A stretch of DNA of 64,000 bases, taken from NCBI GenBank assembly GCA_963732345.1, contig CAVSZI010000016.1:310001-374000 (forward strand), written 5' to 3'. Each line of letters starts with the position of its first letter. Position 1 is the first letter of the stretch. The stretch comes from Bog-532 sp963732345 (lineage in GTDB: Bacteria; Actinomycetota; Actinomycetes; Streptosporangiales; Streptosporangiaceae). This document shows positions 61,391-64,000 of the stretch, piece by piece. Position numbers and translations under genes: made by a program. Below the pieces are notes generated by a model. The model did no database searches. It was not told the DNA's origin and saw only the letters and a program-made list of their open reading frames with translations.

Positions 61391-62311
61391 ATGCCGTTGA
61401 TGCCCACCGATTACACGCTCTCCCAGCTTGACGTGCTCGAAGCCGAGTCCATCCACGTGATCCGCGAGGTCGCGGCTGAGTTCGAGCGCCCCGCGCTGCT
61501 GTTCTCCGGCGGCAAGGACTCGGTGGTCATGCTGGCGCTTGCGGAAAAGGCGTTCCGGCCGGCCCGGATCCCGTTCCCCGTCATGCACGTGGACACCGGG
61601 CACAACTTCGGCGAGGTCATCGAATTCCGGGACAAACTCGTCGCGGAGCTGGGGGTCCGGCTCATCGTCGCGTTCGTGCAGGACTCCATCGACGCGGGCC
61701 GGGTGACCGAGGATGCCGGCCGCTGGGCGAGCCGGAACCGGCTGCAGACCGTCACGCTGCTGGACGCGATCGAGGAGCACCGCTTCGACGCCCTGTTCGG
61801 CGGCGCACGGCGGGACGAGGAGAAGGCCCGCGCCAAGGAGCGGGTGTTCTCTTTCCGCGACGACTTCGGCCAGTGGGACCCGAAAAACCAGCGGCCCGAG
61901 CTATGGAACCTTTACAACACGCGGATCCGCCGGGGTGAGCACATCCGCGTCTTCCCGCTGTCCAACTGGACGGAGCTCGATATCTGGGAGTACATCGAGC
62001 GCGAGGAACTCGAGCTGCCCTTGGTGTACTTCGCGCATTCCCGCAACGTCTTTGAGCGGGACGGGATCCTGCTGGCCGAGAGCCCGTACGTGACGCGCGG
62101 CGACGACGAGCAGGTCTTCGAGGCGGTGGTCCGGTACCGGACCGTGGGCGACATGACGTGCACGGGGGCCGTCGAATCGTCCGCGGAGACCGTCGCCGCG
62201 GTTATCAGCGAGGTGGCGGCGACCCGGATCACCGAACGCGGCCAGACTCGCGCGGACGACCGCACCAGCGAGGCGGCCATGGAAGACCGCAAGCGGGAAG
62301 GCTATTTCTGA
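61391..62311 (+). CDS. cysD: Sulfate adenylyltransferase subunit 2 (CysD)
   Basis: ATP-pyrophosphatase-fold subunit that adenylates sulfate to APS. 306 residues with LEAESIHVIREVAAEFE, the PP-loop FSGGKDSVVML, HVDTGHNFGEVIEFRD, and the conserved GGARRDEEKARAKERVFSFR. The usual C-terminus KKREGYF is present as DRKREGYF. The start is uncertain: ATG at 61391 or 61400 with no clear ribosome binding site. Its stop overlaps the cysN ATG (TGATG). Confidence 0.96.
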   Translation: MPLMPTDYTLSQLDVLEAESIHVIREVAAEFERPALLFSGGKDSVVMLALAEKAFRPARIPFPVMHVDTGHNFGEVIEFRDKLVAELGVRLIVAFVQDSIDAGRVTEDAGRWASRNRLQTVTLLDAIEEHRFDALFGGARRDEEKARAKERVFSFRDDFGQWDPKNQRPELWNLYNTRIRRGEHIRVFPLSNWTELDIWEYIEREELELPLVYFAHSRNVFERDGILLAESPYVTRGDDEQVFEAVVRYRTVGDMTCTGAVESSAETVAAVISEVAATRITERGQTRADDRTSEAAMEDRKREGYF

Positions 62312-63573
62312 TGGATATTCTGCGGTTCGCTACGGCCGGCTCGGTGGACGACGGCAAGAGCACGCTCATCGGGCGGTTGCTGTACGACTCCAAGGCCATC
62401 TTCGAGGACCAGTTGGCGGCCGTGGAGCGGACCAGCAAGGACCGCGGCGAGGAATACACGAACCTGGCGCTGCTGACCGACGGGCTGCGCGCCGAGCGTG
62501 AGCAGGGCATCACGATCGACGTGGCCTACCGCTACTTCGCCACGCCGCGGCGAAAATTCATCATCGCGGACACCCCTGGCCACATCCAGTACACCCGCAA
62601 CATGGTCACCGGCGCGTCCACCGCCGACCTGGCCGTCGTCCTCGTGGATGCGCGCAACGGGCTGACGGAGCAGAGTCGGCGCCACGCCTTCCTGGCGACG
62701 CTGCTGCAGGTCCCGCACCTGGTGCTGGCGGTCAACAAGATGGACCTGGTGAACTATGACGCCACGGTCTTCGAGCGGATCGCCGCGGAGTTCTCCGCCT
62801 TCGCAGCCAAGCTGGACATCTCTGACCTGACCTTCATCCCGATCTCGGCACTGCTCGGCGACAACGTGGTCCAGCGCTCGGCCAACATGCCCTGGTACGA
62901 GGGACCGTCGCTGCTGCACCACCTGGAGCACGTGCACATCGCGTCCGACCGGAACCTCATCGACGTGCGGTTCCCGGTCCAGTACGTGATCAGGCCGCAC
63001 CAGGCCACCGACCCCGGCCTGCACGATTACCGCGGTTACGCCGGTGAGGTGGCCGGCGGGGTGATCAGGCCGGGTGACGAGGTCATGCACCTGCCTTCGG
63101 GTTTCACCACCACGGTGCGCGGCGTGGAGGTCGCGGGCCAGCCGGTCCCGGAGGCGTTCCCGCCTATGTCGGTGACCCTGCTGCTGGACGACGACGTCGA
63201 CATCTCCCGCGGGGACATGATCTGCCGCCCGCACAACCGGCCGGCCGTCACGCAGGACGTGGAGGCCATGGTGTGCTGGATGGCTGGCGACAAGCCGCTC
63301 ACCCCGCGCAGCCGCCTCATCGTCAAGCACACGTCGCGGACGGTCAAGGGGATCGTGACGGACCTGCACTACCGGATCGACGTCAACACCCTGCACCGGG
63401 ACGGGGGCGCCCGCCAGCTGGGGCTGAATGAGGTCGGCCGGGTGACCCTGCGCCTGACCCAGCCCGTCTTCTCCGACCCTTACACCCGGAACCGGCTGAC
63501 CGGCGGCATGATCCTGATCGACGAGGCGACGAACGCCACGGCCGGCGCGGCCATGATCACCGACACCCGGTGA
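62311..63573 (+). CDS. cysN: Sulfate adenylyltransferase subunit 1 (CysN), without APS kinase domain
   Basis: GTPase subunit that drives APS formation. 420 residues: G1 GSVDDGKSTLIGRLLYDSK, G3 DTPGHIQYTRNMVTGAS and G4 NKMDLVNYD, followed by two beta-barrel domains. The length stops before the APS kinase (CysC) domain that is fused to CysN in mycobacteria, and no cysC gene is in the window. Ends GTGA into the S9 peptidase remnant. Confidence 0.96.
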   Translation: MDILRFATAGSVDDGKSTLIGRLLYDSKAIFEDQLAAVERTSKDRGEEYTNLALLTDGLRAEREQGITIDVAYRYFATPRRKFIIADTPGHIQYTRNMVTGASTADLAVVLVDARNGLTEQSRRHAFLATLLQVPHLVLAVNKMDLVNYDATVFERIAAEFSAFAAKLDISDLTFIPISALLGDNVVQRSANMPWYEGPSLLHHLEHVHIASDRNLIDVRFPVQYVIRPHQATDPGLHDYRGYAGEVAGGVIRPGDEVMHLPSGFTTTVRGVEVAGQPVPEAFPPMSVTLLLDDDVDISRGDMICRPHNRPAVTQDVEAMVCWMAGDKPLTPRSRLIVKHTSRTVKGIVTDLHYRIDVNTLHRDGGARQLGLNEVGRVTLRLTQPVFSDPYTRNRLTGGMILIDEATNATAGAAMITDTR

Positions 63574-63713
63574 CGGCCGCCGCCGCGGCGGCGGGGGGGA
63601 CGCCCTTCTGGATCCTCGGCCCCGGGCACGCGGTCGTCTGGTACAAGACCGTGTTCGCGTTCCTGGCCCAGCACGTCCTCGGCGAGCCCTGGCGCCGACC
63701 CCACCTGCTCTGA
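63570..63713 (+). pseudogene. S9 (prolyl oligopeptidase-type) peptidase C-terminal remnant
   Basis: A 47-codon frame starting in the cysN stop (GTGA). The tail reads FWILGPGHAVVWYKTVFAFL, then AQHVLGEPWRRPHLL, which looks like the last helix and C-terminus of an acyl-aminoacyl/dipeptidyl peptidase of the S9 family. The catalytic domain is missing and the first ten residues are Ala/Gly filler. Identification is by pattern only. Confidence 0.5.
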
Positions 63714-63720
63714 CCAGTTT

Positions 63721-63800
63721 GGCCCGGGGGGACGACCCCCCTGGAACCCCCCGCATGCGCTGTGCTGGCCCAGGGGGACGACCCCCCTGGAACCCCCCGC
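63721..63800 (+). repeat. Two direct copies of the GC-rich dispersed repeat core
   Basis: A 34-bp unit beginning GGCCC(G/A)GGGGGACGACC and ending GAACCCCCCGC occurs at 63721-63754 and 63767-63800 with one difference. The core resembles the 70-bp repeats in tatD and rsmA. The rest of the window to 64000 (about 200 bases) contains degenerate GCTGGGCCGG repeats and no gene I can support. Confidence 0.85.
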
Positions 63801-64000
63801 TGCGCTTCGCGCCCCGCTGCGGGTAACTCGCCGAGACACCGGCCACTCGCCGGGCCGGAGGCCCGGACTCGCTGGGCCGGTTACAAACGCCTCGCCGTAG
63901 GGCCGCTGCGGTTCTCCCCGATAGCACCGGCCGCTCACCCGGCCTGACGGCCGGGGTCGCTGGGCCGGTAGCGATCGTCTGGCGTGACCCGCGGTTGCGT

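Noticed and set aside
62302..63927. 541-codon minus-strand ORF opposite cysN
   Set aside because: Antisense shadow of cysN in very GC-rich DNA: Val/Asp/Gly/His-rich composition, no domains and no ribosome binding site. The same applies to long antisense frames opposite otsA (6318-7934), the MFS gene (13480-14406), the ABC-F gene (48471-50360) and metG (43596-45437).

Overview
The window is high-GC DNA from an actinomycete. Three things point to the Streptomyces/Streptosporangia side of Actinomycetota: family content restricted to or typical of that phylum (DUF3263, DUF3027, DUF2530, a DtxR/IdeR regulator, a PAS-GAF-SpoIIE-HATPase phosphatase, a SigR-like sigma factor, an AfsR-type TPR region); familiar gene orders (otsA/otsB with DUF3263; thrC-MoaD-csp-groEL; csp-MFS-DUF3027-DUF2530; metG-tatD-rsmA-ispE-ABC-F; tRNA-Gln-glmU-prs-rplY-pth); and frequent GTG starts with ATGA/GTGA overlaps. 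The genus cannot be named from the sequence alone.

Layout. 0-8 kb: end of a membrane protein gene, an acyltransferase, a subtilase-fold secreted protein that has lost every catalytic residue, a SAM hydrolase, and the trehalose genes otsB/otsA. 8-12.8 kb: a SAM riboswitch leading a thrC plus MoaD-like sulfur-carrier operon, then a cold-shock gene and a lone groEL behind two CIRCE operators. 12.8-21 kb: MFS, DUF3027, DUF2530, the scar of a MarR-MFS pair, thpR, serC, citrate synthase, pdxH and a DtxR regulator. 21-28 kb: a PP2C phosphatase, a two-component system and two related secreted proteins. 28.3-35.5 kb: the accessory region, described below. 35.5-50 kb: plsX, a SigR-like sigma factor, membrane glycosyltransferases, rsmI, metG, tatD, rsmA, ispE and an ABC-F protein. 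50-53.5 kb: a TamR-like regulator facing a broken tam, then a desaturase-TetR operon. 53.8-63.7 kb: tRNA-Gln, glmU, prs, a decapitated AfsR-type TPR gene, a GMVDE-repeat protein, rplY, pth and cysQ-cysD-cysN.

The accessory region holds an unusual long ArgS beside the internally deleted remnant of a canonical argS. It continues with a 53-codon ORF carrying a strong ribosome binding site, a Fe(II)/2-oxoglutarate (PhyH-type) oxygenase gene split by a complete IS66 element, and a radical SAM gene with an NHLP-like N-terminal segment. A second, partial IS66 copy sits at a deletion junction and joins the radical SAM 5' part to the 3' part of a sulfotransferase gene. A possible amidohydrolase start overlaps the end of that gene. 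I read this as the wreck of a peptide-modifying (RiPP-like) gene cluster. That is an inference from neighbourhood and small-ORF structure; no known class could be matched.

A second theme is erosion. At least ten gene remnants made by internal deletion, truncation, frameshift or insertion lie between intact core genes (MarR, MFS, argS, phyH, radical SAM, sulfotransferase, tam, rhodanese, an HTH protein, a carboxypeptidase-regulatory-like domain, an AfsR-like gene, an S9 peptidase). Short tandem repeats inside or just before genes are also common. The core operons are otherwise intact, and several regulators survive next to dead targets.
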